Positions 21,053-32,011 of a stretch of DNA of 64,000 nt are shown piece after piece. Under the pieces are notes generated by a model. The model worked only from the letters and a program-made list of their open reading frames with translations. It had not been told where the DNA came from and searched no databases. The translations under genes were made by a program, and so were the position numbers. Each line of letters opens with the position of its first letter. The stretch's first letter is position 1. This DNA is from Bos javanicus (lineage: Eukaryota > Chordata > Mammalia > Artiodactyla > Bovidae): NCBI RefSeq assembly GCF_032452875.1, contig NC_083881.1, positions 63,061,689-63,125,688 of the forward strand, in the 5' to 3' direction.

Positions 21053-22300
21053 TATATTCTCCAAGCCAGGCTTCAGCAATATGTGAACTGTGAACTTCCT
21101 GATGTTCAAGCTGGTTTTAGAAAAGGCAGAGGAACCAGATACCAAATTGCCAACATCTGCTGGATCATCAAAAAAGCAAGAGAGTTCCAGAAAAACATCT
21201 ATTTCTGCTTTATTGACTATGCCAAAGCCTTTGACTGTGTGGATCACAATAAACTGTGGAAAATTCTGAAAGAGATGGGAATACCAGATCACCTGATCTG
21301 CCTCTTGAGAAATTTGTATGCAGGTCAGGAAGCAACAGTTAGAACTGGACATGGAACAACAGACTGGTTCCAAATAGGAGAAAGAGTACGTCAAGGCTGT
21401 ATATTGTCACCCTGTTTATTTAACTTCTATGCAGAGTACATCATGAGAAACGCTGGACTGGAAGAAACACAAGCTGGAATCAAGATTGCCGGGAGAAATA
21501 TCAATAACCTCAGATATGCAGATAACAACATTCTTATGGCAGAAAGTGAAGAGGAACTAAAAAGCCTCCTGATGAAAGTGAAAGAGGAGAGTGAAAAAGT
21601 TGGCTTAAAGCTCAACATTCAGAAAATGAAGATCATGGCATCTGGTCCCATCACTTCATGGGAAATAGATGGGGAAACAGTGGAAACAGTGTCAGACTTT
21701 ATTTTTCTGGGCTCCAAAATCACTGCAGATGGTGACTGCAGCCATGAAATTAAAAGACGCTTACTCCTTGGAAGGAAAGTTATGACCAACCTAGATAGCA
21801 TATTCAAAAGCAGAGACATTACTTTGCCAACCAAGGTTCGTCTAGTCAAGGCTATGGTTTTTCCTGTGGTCATGTATGGATGTGAGAGTTGGACTGTGAA
21901 GAAGGCTGAGCGCCAAAGAATTGATGCTTTTGAACTGTGGTGTTGGAGAAGACTCTTGAGAGTCCCTTGGACTGCAAGGAGATCCAACCAGTCCATTCTG
22001 AAGGAGATCAGCCCTGGGATTTCTTTGGAAGGAATGATGCTAAAGCTGAAACTCCAGTACTTTGGCCACCTCATGTGAAGAGTTGACTCATTGGAAAAGA
22101 CTCTGATGCTGGGAGAGATTGGGGGCAGGAGGCAAAGGGGACGACAGAGGATGAGGTGGCTGGATGGCATCACTGACTTGATGGACGTGGGTCTGAGTGA
22201 GCTCCGGGAGTTGGTGATGGACAGGGAGGCCTGGTGTGCTGCAATTCATGGGGTCGCAAAGAGTAGGACACGACTGAGTGACTGATCTGATCTGATCTGA
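21053..22300 (+). mobile_element. BovB LINE, 3' 1.25 kb with most of the reverse transcriptase
   Basis: RTE-clade retrotransposon fragment open from 21053 to a TGA at 22076-22078. Reverse transcriptase motifs are visible: FIDYAKAFD (motif A), RQGCILSPCL (motif B) and YADN where the family has YADD, so the catalytic site is damaged. The upstream endonuclease and the N-terminal part of the reverse transcriptase are missing. After the stop, the 3' end is intact to the (CTGAT)n tail at 22283-22300. The long open frame suggests a fairly young copy. Confidence 0.95.
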
Positions 22301-23290
22301 TATTCTCATGACCTCTGACTAAAGGGAGGTTCAGGAGAAAGAAGGAGAATGTGTTTCGAAGACCAGGAAAATGTCTTAAGCCATATTTAACACATGGGAG
22401 GGTGGAATATTCTAGAAAGGTCTTGGAAATAATGTTTCTGGGAAGTTTTGAAAGCCAGCCTGGGTTTTTCCCCGTGATTTGTTGTAATCTTGCATCCATA
22501 AACATGCCAGTGAGACCCAACCCCAGGACTGGACTAGAATCTTCCTAGTTTGAGTAGTGTCTCCAAGAAAACATTAGCCCAAATCTCTCTTCCGGAGGAG
22601 GAGGTTTAATGGCTTACCCAAGAACCTCCAGGGACTGCATTATGCAGAAGATTCTGGGCCCAGAGTTTCAGGCCCACACACTTCACATCTGAGAATTAAT
22701 GAATGATCCTTCTCTGAAGGAGGGTTAAGCCTCTGCTGGTTGATTATAAATTTCCAGATACAGATCTCTGAGGTGAGAACTTTGTGAATAACAGAAACAA
22801 CCGCAGAAGAACTCCGCAGAAAGCCTTACCTTAATTCATTACTCAACTTTGTGAATTTTGAGGATTTAATGAGGCATTTTAAATAAAGAAAGGAATTACT
22901 TCGAGGTTAAGGAGATCTGGGGCCAGCTTAAATTGAGCGATGAGAAACCTAAGTTGCTCTTTCAGGATATTATTCACCCTATAAAAACAAAATGTATTTG
23001 TTCGTAGTAAACATGTCAGAGCAGCAGCTATAGAGGACAAGTGTAGACTGGTTGCTGTCCAATCTGCCAATTTGCAGATGAAAGACAGGGATCTGATAAG
23101 TGACAGCTTACTATGAGAACATTTACATCGAGATCTTTTCTGGTTCATTATTTCATCCCCCACCATATGAGTGTATCAATAAACGTTCAAGACACCTGCT
23201 GTTCTCAGAGCATATTTATATTTATCTAAAGCAGGGGAGCTCTGTTTGATGGCAATCATCATGACCCACCAAACATAAATGAGCCATCCT
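22301..23290. other. Unrecognised single-copy-like sequence
   Basis: About 1 kb without recognised repeats or genes. It is AT-rich with no long open frames. Confidence 0.5.
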
Positions 23291-23303
23291 AGTACTTGCT
23301 TGT

Positions 23304-23522
23304 GGGCTTCCTTCCTTGCATTGGCTTAGATGGTAAAGAATTTGCCTGCAATGCAGGAGACAGAGGTTTAATCCCTGGGTTGAGAAGATCCCCATGAGAA
23401 GTAAATGGCTAGCCACTTCAGTATTCTTGCCTAGAGAATCCCATGGACAGAGGAATCTGGTGGGCTACAGTCCATGGGGTGGCAAAGAGTCAGACACGAC
23501 TGAGCAACTAGCACTTCACTTC
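23304..23522 (+). mobile_element. Bov-tA SINE with perfect duplication
   Basis: Full-length copy ending gactgagcaactagcacttc. A perfect 13-bp duplication agtacttgcttgt lies at 23291-23303 and 23523-23535. Confidence 0.95.
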
Positions 23523-23550
23523 AGTACTTGCTTGTAAGGATAGGGATTTT

Positions 23551-24880
23551 TCAGTTCAGTTGCTCAGTCTTGTCCGACTCTTTGTGACCCCATGAAAAGC
23601 AGTACGCCAGGCCTCCCTGTTCATCACCAACTCCCAGAGTTCAATCAAACTCATGTCCATTGAGTCAGTGATGCCATCCAACCATCTCATCCTCTGCCAT
23701 CCCCTTCTCCTCCCACCTTCAATCTTTCCCAGCATTAGAGTCTTTTCAAATGAATAAATTCTTTGCATCAGGTGACCAAAGTATTAGAGTTTCAGCTTCA
23801 GCATCAGTCCTTCCAATGAATATTCAGGACTGATTTCCTGTAGGATGGACTGGTTGGATCTTCTTGCAGTCCAGGGGACTCTCTAGAGTCTTCTCCGACA
23901 CCAGAGTTCAAAAGCATCAGTTCTTCGGGGCTCAGCTTTTTTTATAGCTCAACTCTCACATCCACACATGACTACTGGAAAAACCACAGCCTTGACTAGA
24001 TGGACCTTTGTTGGCAAAGTAATGTCTCTGCTTTTTAGTATGCTGTCTAGGTTGGTCATAACTTTCCTTCCAAGGAGCAAGAGTCTTTTAATTTCATGGC
24101 TACAGTCACCATCTTCAGTGATTTTGGAGCCCCCCAAAATAAAGTCTGCCACTGTTTTCACTGTTTCCCCATCTATTTCCCATGAGGTGATGGGACCAGA
24201 TGCCAAGGTCTTAGTTTTCTGAATGTTGAGCATTAAGCCAAATTTTTCACTCTCCACTTTCACTTTCATCAAGAGACTCTTTAGTTCTTCTTCACTTTTC
24301 TGCCACATTTTCTTCTGTGTGGTGCCATCTGCATATCTGAGATTATTGATATTTCTTCCAGCAATCTTGATTCCAGCTTGTGCTTCTTCCAGCCCAGCGT
24401 TTCTCATGATGTACTCTGCATATAAGTTAAATAAGCAGGGTGACAATATACAGCCTCGACACACTCCTTTTCCTATTTGGAACCAGTCTGTTGTTCCATG
24501 TCCAGTTCTAACTGTTGCTTCCTGACCTGCATACAGGTTTCTCGAGAGGCAGGTCAGGTGATCTGGTATTCCCATCTCTTTCAGAATTTTCCACAGTTTA
24601 TTGTGATCCACACAGTCAAAGGCTTTGGCATAGTCAATAAAGCAGAAATAGATGTTTTTCTGGAACTCTCTTGCTTTTTCCATGATCCAGCAGATGTTGG
24701 CAATTTGATCTCTGGTTCCTCTGCCTAAAACCAGCTTGAACATCTGGAAGTCCACAGTTCACGTACTGTTGAAGCCTGGTTTGGAGAATTTTGAGCATTA
24801 ATTTACTAGCATGTGAGATGAGTGCAATTGTGTGGTAGTTTGAGCATTCTTTGGCGTTGCCTTTCTTTGAAGGATCTCTC
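23551..24880 (-). mobile_element. BovB LINE, 3' 1.3 kb, antisense
   Basis: The (TTCAG)n end at 23551 is the 3' tail; the element runs to about 24880, where the N-terminal reverse transcriptase wording (GNAKECSNYHTIALISHASK) is read. The frame shifts near 24725 and again near 24300, where extra bases after YAD replace the second catalytic Asp. Motif A (FIDYAKAFD) is intact. A non-functional, 5'-truncated copy. Confidence 0.95.
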
Positions 24881-24889
24881 AACTGTAAG

Positions 24890-25380
24890 TAAAAGTATTT
24901 TTGTCCTATTCATGAGCAGATCCTCTCTCCTCTCCACACATTAGTTAATACATTGATAGAAAGAGAATTATCTTAGTTCAGTGTGTCCCATGACTTGCAC
25001 ACTGCCTCAGAATTTCTGCTATATCATCATTCCAGCTATAGTATTCTTCACTGATTTATTTTCTTTGTCAACTCACCTTTTTTTTAATCTAAATAGAATA
25101 TTTTTTAGTAACATTGTCAATATCTTCAAAATCTGTTTTGTCTGTGAATTTGTAGCTTTTATGGGCTATTTTTTTCTGATATCAGTTGAAACAATACATA
25201 GCTAATATAAACAGAAAACAATGTTGGCCCATTAAAAAGAAAATAACTAAAAACTTCTTGTGTAACCATGACTGGCATGCAGACTGCATTTTGGGAAATC
25301 CTACTCAGTGATAAGGAAGAGGCTAAGTGTGAGTGAAGCTTTATGCCCAGTTCATCCTGGAAGAGGCCGATTGGTTCCAA
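24890..25380. other. Unrecognised AT-rich sequence
   Basis: No gene or repeat is recognised. Confidence 0.4.
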
Positions 25381-25384
25381 CACT

Positions 25385-25480
25385 CTCCTTAATTGGCTGA
25401 TCCATCTTGGGTTAGTCACTCACCTCCTACAACTTTATTTCCTCATCAGAAGAAGTTGGACTCAACAGGCTCTGAGTTCC
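25385..25480 (+). mobile_element. MIR SINE fragment
   Basis: tgggttagtcactcacctcc and tttatttcctcatcagaaga match a diverged MIR core. Confidence 0.5.
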
Positions 25481-25904
25481 TCCCTAATGATCTGTAAGTT
25501 TTCTAAGATTCTGTTGCCAGGCCCAGATGCAGTGTGGCCTTGAGCTCCAGGTGGTTCTCTAGCACCAGTTGATACATGCGCTTAATCTGGGAGCTTTGCA
25601 GGCCTTTGCTGCTCCTTTCATGAGCAATGCTTAGGGAATATGCCTCCCAGCCAGTATCTGAATGCAAAAACCCCCTTTCTCTAGTTTGGATGAATTGCGG
25701 TCGAAGAAAAAGCAACTGGGCAAAAGGAGTTTGGAAGGTGGCTTTGAAAGATTGCTGATTTCACTCCTATTTTGCTTCCTCCCAGGTCTGACACCCCAAC
25801 TACTCTGGAGAGATCCTGAGAAAAGGAAAACCTGATTTGATTACCCCACATCTTAGAGTGCAGTGATGATAAATAATGGCAATGGTGCATAATTAATAAT
25901 GCGC

Positions 25905-25995
25905 GTGCGTGCATGCTCAGTCTCTCAGTAGTATCTGACTCTTGAGTCAGACACAACTGAGCAACTAACACTAACACACTGTAACACTAACACAC
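25905..25995. repeat. Head-to-head pair of Bov-A 3' ends
   Basis: An antisense Bov-A 3' end (gctcagtctctcagtagtat) is followed after 2 bp by a sense Bov-A 3' end (gagtcagacacaactgagca). Arms 25924-25941 and 25944-25961 pair at 16 of 18 positions. The bodies of both elements are missing. Confidence 0.85.
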
Positions 25996-25996
25996 T

Positions 25997-26097
25997 TCGG
26001 CTGTGCTGGGTCTTCGTTGCTGTGCGGACTTTCCTCAAGCTGTGGCTAGTGGGGGCTACTCTCCAGTTGCAGTGCGTGGGCTTCTCATTGCAGTGGC
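25997..26097 (-). mobile_element. CHR-type SINE fragment, antisense
   Basis: cggctgtgctgggtcttcgt through ggggctactctccagttgca is the antisense middle of a long CHR-type SINE; both ends are missing. Confidence 0.75.
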
Positions 26098-26160
26098 TTT
26101 TCCTGGGTGGCACAGTGATAAAGAATTCGCCTGCAATGCAAGAGACACGGCAGATTCTCT
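26098..26160 (+). mobile_element. Bov-tA head fragment
   Basis: ttcctgggtggcacagtgat and aagaattcgcctgcaatgca are the tRNA-like head of a Bov-tA; it stops before the Bov-A unit. Confidence 0.75.
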
Positions 26161-26215
26161 ATCGATAATAATACGCTGTCAGTCTAATAAAATAATGGCA
26201 ACTCAGCTAATCTCA

Positions 26216-26442
26216 GGGCTTCCCAGCTGGCACTAGTGGTAATGAATCTACCTGCCAGTGCAGGAGACACATGGGACACCAGTTTGATCCCTGAGTCAGG
26301 AAGATCCCCTTGGAGTAGAAAATGGCAACCCACTTCAGTATTCTTGCCTGGAAAATCCCATGGACTGAGGAGCCTGGTGGGCTGCAGTCCATGGGGTGGC
26401 AAAAGAGTCAGACATGACTGAGTGACTTAACACAGGATCAGG
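26216..26442 (+). mobile_element. Bov-tA SINE with perfect duplication
   Basis: Full-length copy, with a 10-bp insertion after the B box. A perfect 13-bp duplication tcagctaatctca flanks it (26203-26215 and 26443-26455). Confidence 0.95.
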
Positions 26443-26455
26443 TCAGCTAATCTCA

Positions 26456-26750
26456 CTGAGCCTTTACTTTCTCATTTGGAAAAGACAGAATTTGAACTGG
26501 ATATTTTGTGAAAATTCTGCCACCTCTGAAGTTCTTTGACTATATGACTTCAGTTTTTATTTTTTTAAACAAAAAACGTACTAAATTTAAATTTGATTGA
26601 ATCCCTTTAAAAATCTGGCATTAGAAGACAAGAATAAGGTTACCTTTGGGATAATCATCTATGTGTAATTTCTGTAAATTTTCTGGACACTACGATATGG
26701 CCTATGGTACACCTAAATTGAAATGTCACTTGCCCATATGAATCAATTTA
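26456..26750. other. Unrecognised AT-rich sequence, possible MIR remnant
   Basis: The start (gagcctttactttctcattt) could be a MIR core; the rest is unrecognised. Confidence 0.35.
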
Positions 26751-27186
26751 AAATTTTTTATTTATTTATTTAGTGGATTAGGTGGTAAAAAAAAAAAAAA
26801 AAAAATCTGCCTGCAATGCAGGAGACCTGGGTTAAATCCCTGGGTTGGAAAGATCCCCTGGAGAAGGAAATGCAACCCACTCTGGTATTCTTACATGGAG
26901 AATCCCAGGGACAGAGGAGCCTGGCAAGCTACGGTCCATGGGGTTACAAAGAGTCAGACACGACTGAGCGACTGAGCATGCAAGCTTCCCTTGTTGCAGA
27001 GCACAGGCTCTGGGCACATGGGCTTCAGTAGCTGTTGCTCCCAGACTCTGGAGCACAGGCTCAATAGTTGTGGCGCATGGGCTTAGCTACTCCACAGCAT
27101 GTGGAATCTTTCTGGACCAGAGTTTGAACCCATGTCTGCTGCATTGGCAGGTGGATTCTTTACCACTGAGCCCCAAGGGAAACCCC
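26751..27186 (-). mobile_element. CHR-type SINE, antisense, split by Bov-tA
   Basis: The tail (aaattttttatttatttatt) lies at 26751-26771 and the body resumes near 26982 (gcttcccttgttgcagagca) to end at gagccccaagggaaacccc. The Bov-tA at 26772-26980 interrupts it. Confidence 0.8.
26772..26980 (+). mobile_element. Bov-tA SINE with an internal A19 run
   Basis: The head, normally ggtaaagaatctgcc, here reads ggt, then 19 As (26787-26805), then tctgcc. The rest is an ordinary Bov-tA to cgactgagcgactgagc. The expansion is inside the tRNA-derived part, not in a tail. Confidence 0.9.
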
Positions 27187-27289
27187 ATATTAGGCATTTT
27201 TTCATTCGTTTACCTGGCCATTTTTTCTTCAGAAATGCACTGTACACCAATTACATACCAGGCAGTAGAACATAATTGCATGTAATTCT

Positions 27290-27515
27290 GGAGGCAGAAT
27301 AATTTGAGGTTGAATCCTGTTTTCACTGCACATTAGCTCTCTGACCCTGGCTAAGTGACTTAATCTCTGTAAGCTTTGGTTCCTTTATCTATAAACCAGG
27401 AATGACAGTATATCATAATTATAGGGCTATCGACAATTGAAAGAGATAACATGTGGAAGGTCAATAACAGAACACAGTAAGTGTCCAATAAATTGTAGCC
27501 GTTATCATCCTCTTC
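27290..27515 (+). mobile_element. MIR SINE
   Basis: Nearly full length: tttgaggttgaatcctgttt, ctggctaagtgacttaatct, ttcctttatctataaaccag and agtaagtgtccaataaattg follow MIR order. Confidence 0.8.
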
Positions 27516-27526
27516 GTAACCATTGT

Positions 27527-27908
27527 TACGGACTGAATTGTGTCCCCCGCCAAATTTATATGTTGCGTCTCAACCCTCAATGGGTCAGAATATGGCTGTA
27601 TTTGGAACTAGTCCCTTTAAACATGTGATTAAGGTAACAATGAAGCCATACGGGTGGGTGCTGATCCAATATGACTAGTATCCTTATAGGAAGAGGTGAT
27701 GAAGACACAAAATACCTGAGGGAAGATGTGTGAAGATACAGGGAGAAGACAGCCATCTACAAGCCAAGGAGACAAGCCCCTGAATGAAATTAACCCTGCT
27801 GACATCCGCATCGTGGATTTCTAGCTTCTGAATTGCAGGGGAATACATTTCTGTTTTTTAAGCCACCCAGTCTGTGGTGTTTGTTACAGCAGCCCTAACA
27901 GACTAGTA
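27527..27908 (+). mobile_element. MLT1-type solo LTR (ERVL-MaLR)
   Basis: Start acggactgaattgtgtcccc, middle atatggctgtatttggaact and atccttataggaagag, end ttaagccacccagtctgtgg then cagccctaacagactagtaca. Length ~380 bp fits an MLT1 LTR. No internal retroviral sequence is adjacent, so it is a solo LTR of an ancient element. Confidence 0.85.
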
Positions 27909-27949
27909 CAATCGTCTTCAACATCATCAGTATCATCATTACCATCTCC

Positions 27950-28400
27950 ATGTGCTGGGATTCAAAGATGATTATGCTGTTAATTCTTTTTTCAGTGAAT
28001 TCACAATCTGAGGGAGACAAGCTTATAGACAAATATATTTTTTAATACAGTCATGTCTGACTCTTTGCAACCCCATGGGCTGTAGCCCACCAGGATTCTC
28101 TGTCCGTGGGGTTTTTCCAGGCAAGAATATTGGAATCGGTTGCCATGCCCTCCTCCAGGGGATCTTCCCAACCCAGGGATCAAACCCAGGTCTCCCGCAT
28201 TGCAGGAGGATTCTCTACTATCTGAGCCACCAGGGAAGCCCCACTTTATAATCCAAGCTAAGGACAAAAATAAAGGTCTGCACCATACCCATAAGAGCAC
28301 AAGAGAAGGAATGCTTTACCATATGGGGGAGGGTACTTAACAAGACATAAAGGAGAAAATGGGGGAGGGGTTATAAAGTATAGTAGTCCTGAAAAGACCA
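27950..28400 (+). mobile_element. Possible ancient repeat, split by Bov-tA
   Basis: tgtgctgggattcaaagatg, then gagggagacaagcttataga, resembles the start of the long ancient family seen at 48.74 kb; it may continue after 28241. Weak. Confidence 0.35.
28046..28241 (-). mobile_element. Bov-tA SINE, antisense
   Basis: From acagtcatgtctgactcttt to gagccaccagggaagcccc. Confidence 0.95.
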
Positions 28401-28978
28401 AGGAAGATCAATTACTTCATAAGTAAGGAGGGACAAGGCTTCTTAGGCAAGGGGATAGCACTTACAGTGAAATTTGTGGGTGACAAGGACATTCTTCAGG
28501 GTTTGTTTTCTAGGAGTCATTTGTTCTGTTACACAGGACCTGACCTGGGTCGTGATGGAGAGAAAGTAAGTTCCTAACCCAACAAAGCGAGATGCCATTA
28601 ATCAGCTTGATAAGCTAGTGCCTGGACATTCATTCCTACTGTCTGGATAACGGAAGGAGAAAGCACAAAAAGAGAAATTCCCATTTTGGCCCACCAGAAG
28701 CATGTAGCAGGCCTCGTGTTTTGTGTTTGGGAGCTAGGGTAATATGACACTTCAGCCTAAGCTCAGAATGGATAAGAGCACAAAGAGAGCGGGGGAGACA
28801 TAACCTAGTTCCAAAGTGGTGGTTAAAATGTAATCCGTTCCTTCTGGTGCGTACATCTGCGGGGATTTATAACATGTAAAAATATGATTATAACGTGCCT
28901 CACATAAAGCCCTCATTATAAATTCAAAACAATTATACCTTTAAATGAACAGAATAAGCAAGGTGGGGGAGGTAATAT
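28400..28978. other. Unrecognised sequence
   Basis: No gene or repeat is recognised. Confidence 0.4.
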
Positions 28979-28979
28979 T

Positions 28980-29060
28980 ATTCCCTGGCTGCCTGGTGGA
29001 TTGTTGAGGATTAATGAACTAATGTCTGTAAAGCTCTCTAGCAAAGCAGAAGTAAAGAAG
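28980..29060 (+). mobile_element. MIR SINE fragment
   Basis: ttgttgaggattaatgaact then ctgtaaagctctctagc matches the MIR 3' half. Confidence 0.5.
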
Positions 29061-29413
29061 TGGAAAGCTAGCAGGTGTTAGTATCTGCCCCCCCACCTCA
29101 TGCAAAGCTAAAAGACCAAACACAGAACAGTCTGTCTCACGTGTTTACCTGTTTTACTATAACAACAACAACAAAAAGATTAAAGAAAATTTTGTTAAAA
29201 AGACCAAAAAATATTCTCCATTTTGTTAATATGGCACCTTAAGTGCTCCACAGTTTCTTCATTGTTATTCTCATCCATCCATGCTTATGATCATTTACCT
29301 ACTTCGTATTTTAAATATTGATACTTATGTATTTTGCATTAGCTTGTTTGTATTTCCTTAAGGTATCTATCGTGTAATGTGTTCATGTTGGTACACAATC
29401 TTCATAACAGTTT
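29061..29413. other. Unrecognised AT-rich sequence
   Basis: Holds a short (ACA)n tract at 29161-29173; nothing else is recognised. Confidence 0.4.
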
Positions 29414-29424
29414 TTTAAAGTATT

Positions 29425-29530
29425 GTTGTTGTTCAGTCTAAGTCATGTCTGACTCTCTGTGACCCCGTGGACTGCAGCATGCCAGGCTTCCCTGTTCTTC
29501 ACCACCTTCCAGAGTTTGCTCAAACTCATG
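29425..29530 (-). mobile_element. BovB LINE, very short antisense insertion
   Basis: Only the last ~105 bp of BovB, with a (TTG)n start as the 3' tail. A perfect 11-bp duplication tttaaagtatt lies at 29414-29424 and 29531-29541, so this is a complete, extremely truncated insertion. Confidence 0.95.
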
Positions 29531-30302
29531 TTTAAAGTATTATATTCATGTAAATTTATATAGCATAAAATTAGTGTTAATAACACCATTTTAGTGTTAA
29601 TTTAGTGACCCAAAGACTTTCAGTAAATTTATAGAGCTGCTGAAAATCCGGTTTTAGAATATTCCCATCACCTCCCCGCCACATTTTCTTGTGCCCATTT
29701 GCAGTTCGTGGGTTTTCATCCCCCATCCTAGGAAACTGCTTTCTGCCATAGCTTTGTATTTCCTAGAAATTTTATGTAAATTTGTGTCTGGTCTGGCTTA
29801 CTGCACTTAGCAAAGTGTTTTTGAGGATCATCCATGTTGTAGTATGTATCAATCGTTTGCTCCTTTTTGTTGCTGAATAATATCCTATTGAATGGTTATA
29901 CCACACGCAACTCACCAAGTGACCAACACTTGGATTGTTTCCAGTTTGGGGCTATTATGAATACTGCAGCTATGAATGGCATGTTTGTGGGAACATATGT
30001 TTTCATCTTTTTTGACCAGATGACTGGGAGTGGAATCACTGAGTCATATGGTAGCTCTATGTTTAACTTTCTAAAGGAACAACTGAACTGTTCCCAAGTG
30101 GCTGTGCTACTTTACATTCCTGCCAGGAATGTGTAGTTTCCAATTTCCCCACATCCTTGCCAATACTTGTTGTTGTCTCTCTTTTTGATTATTGCCTTCA
30201 AAGTGGGTGGGAAATGGTATTTCATTGATTTCAACTTGTATTTTCCTAACTAATAATGTAGAACATCTTTTCATGCCTTTTTTATATCTTCTTTGCTGAA
30301 AA

Positions 30303-30503
30303 GTGAAGTCGCTCAGTCGTATCCGACTCTTTGCAGCCCCATGGACTGTAGTCCACAAGGCTCCTCCATTCATGGGATTTTCCAGGCAAGAGTACTGGAG
30401 TGGGTTACTATTTCCTTCTCCAGGGGATCTTCCCAACCCAGGGATCAAACCCAGGTCTCCCACATTGAAGGCAGACTCTTTACCATCTGAGTCACTAGGG
30501 AAG
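30303..30503 (-). mobile_element. Bov-tA SINE inside the L1, antisense
   Basis: gtgaagtcgctcagtcgtat to tgagtcactagggaag. A perfect 12-bp duplication tctttgctgaaa (30291-30302 and 30504-30515) consists of L1 sequence. Confidence 0.95.
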
Positions 30504-30662
30504 TCTTTGCTGAAATAATTATTCAAATCTTTTGCTCATTTTAAAATTAGGTTGTTTGTCTTGTTAGTGAGTTGTAAGAGTTTTTGATATAGCCTGAACT
30601 TACGTTCTTTGTTAGATGTGATTTGCAAGTACTTTCTCCCAACCTGTAACTTTTATTTTCAT

Positions 30663-31077
30663 TGTCATTGTTTAGTTACTCAGTCATGTCTGACTCTTTG
30701 CAACCCCATGGACTGCAGCACACCAGGCTTCCCTGTCCTTCACCATCTCCCAGAGCTTGCTCAAACTCATGTGCATTGAGTCAGTGACGCCATGCAACCA
30801 TCTCGTCCTCTGTCATCCTCTTCTCCTCCTGCCTTCAATCTTTTCCAGCATCAGGGTCTTTTCTAACGAGCCGGCTCTTTGCATCAGGTGGTCAAAGTAT
30901 TGGAGCTTTAGTTTCAGCATGGGTCCTTCCAATGAATATTCAAGATTGATATCCTTTAGGATTGACTTGTGTCATCTCTTTGCAGTCCAAGGGACTCTCA
31001 AGAGTCTTCTTCAGCACCGAAGTTCAAAAGCATCAGTACTTCGATGCTCAGCCTTCTTTATGGTCCAACTATCACAT
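30663..31077 (-). mobile_element. BovB LINE 3' end inside the L1, antisense
   Basis: About 415 bp from gtcattgtttagttactcag (3' tail side) to ctttatggtccaactatcac. It codes for the degraded C-terminal region only. Confidence 0.95.
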
Positions 31078-31409
31078 TTTTTTGAAGAGGAAAACTTTTT
31101 CATTTTGATGAAGTCAAATTTATCAAAATTTTTTTCTTTTATAGATCATGCTTTTAGCATCATACTTAAGAAATCTTTGCCTAACCCAAAGTCACAAAGA
31201 TTTTTCTCCTCTGTGATATCCTACAGTTTTGTTCTTATTTTGAGGCCTGTGGTCCACTTTAAGTTAATTTTTGTGTCTAGTGTGCTATAGGTCTATGTTC
31301 TGGTTCTGTTCTTTGATTTTTTTGCATGTGGACAGCCAGTGTCTCACCACCATTTGTTGAAAAGACTATCTTTTCCCTCATTGAATTGCCTTCACACTTT
31401 CATAAGTCA

Positions 31410-31784
31410 AAAGAGAAAAACAAATACCATATATTAATGCATACATGTGGAATCTAGAAAAAAATGATATGGATGGTACCTATTTGCAGGCAAGAGTAGA
31501 GACTCAGACGAAGAGAATGGATGTGTGGACTAGTGGGGGAGAGGGTAGAATGAAACGGAGACTGGAGATTAGGAATGAAGTATGTGTAAAATAGCCAGTG
31601 GGAACCTGCCGTACAGCCCAGGGAGCTTAGTTCAGAGCTCTGCGATGACCTAGAGGGGTGGGACCGGGGTGGTGCAGGGGACGGCCTAAAAGGAAAGGAG
31701 GTGTACATATACACACATACGGCTGACTCGTTTTGTCGTACAACACGGTAAGGCAGCTATACCCCCAATTAAGAAAAATCAACT
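31410..31784 (+). mobile_element. Artiodactyl L1 3' UTR inside the older L1
   Basis: A younger L1 3' end in sense orientation: gtgggaacctgccgtacagc, gatgacctagaggggtggga, cgttttgtcgtacaacacgg. Flanks are A-rich and may hold a short duplication (aagagaaaaac / aagaaaaatc). Confidence 0.85.
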
Positions 31785-31952
31785 GATAAATATAACAGTT
31801 TACTTTCGGACTCCCAGTTTTGATTCATTCATGTCTCCTTATGCCAATACTCTACTGTCTTGATTTCTGTAACCTTCAAATAAGTCTTAAAATCAGGCTG
31901 TGCAAATCCTCCAACGTTTTTCTTTTTAAAGATTATTTTGGCTATTCTTTGT

Positions 31953-32011
31953 GATATATATATATATGTGTGTGTGTATGTGTGTGTGTGCGTGTGTGTG
32001 TGTGTGTGTGT
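31953..32011. repeat. (AT)n(GT)n microsatellite
   Basis: About six AT units followed by some 22 GT units with single interruptions (a and c). It sits where the tail of the next antisense SINE should be. Confidence 0.95.

Larger units (their letters stand above)
29560..31952 (-). mobile_element. Old L1 LINE (3' UTR into ORF2 end), antisense, interrupted
   Basis: The plus strand reads the reverse of an L1 3' UTR (gcttactgcacttagcaaag, gctgaataatatcctattga, gggagtggaatcactgagtc, catatggtagctctatgttt), then ORF2 (ttgttgaaaagactatcttt, tatgccaatactctactgtc, aaatcctccaacgtttttct). L1 pieces lie at 29560-30302, 30504-30662, 31078-31409 and about 31785-31952. No frame is intact. Confidence 0.9.

Noticed and set aside
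20909..22078. 389-codon open frame as a gene
   Set aside because: It starts inside an antisense Bov-tA and continues into a 5'-truncated BovB with a damaged catalytic box; it is a retrotransposon relic.
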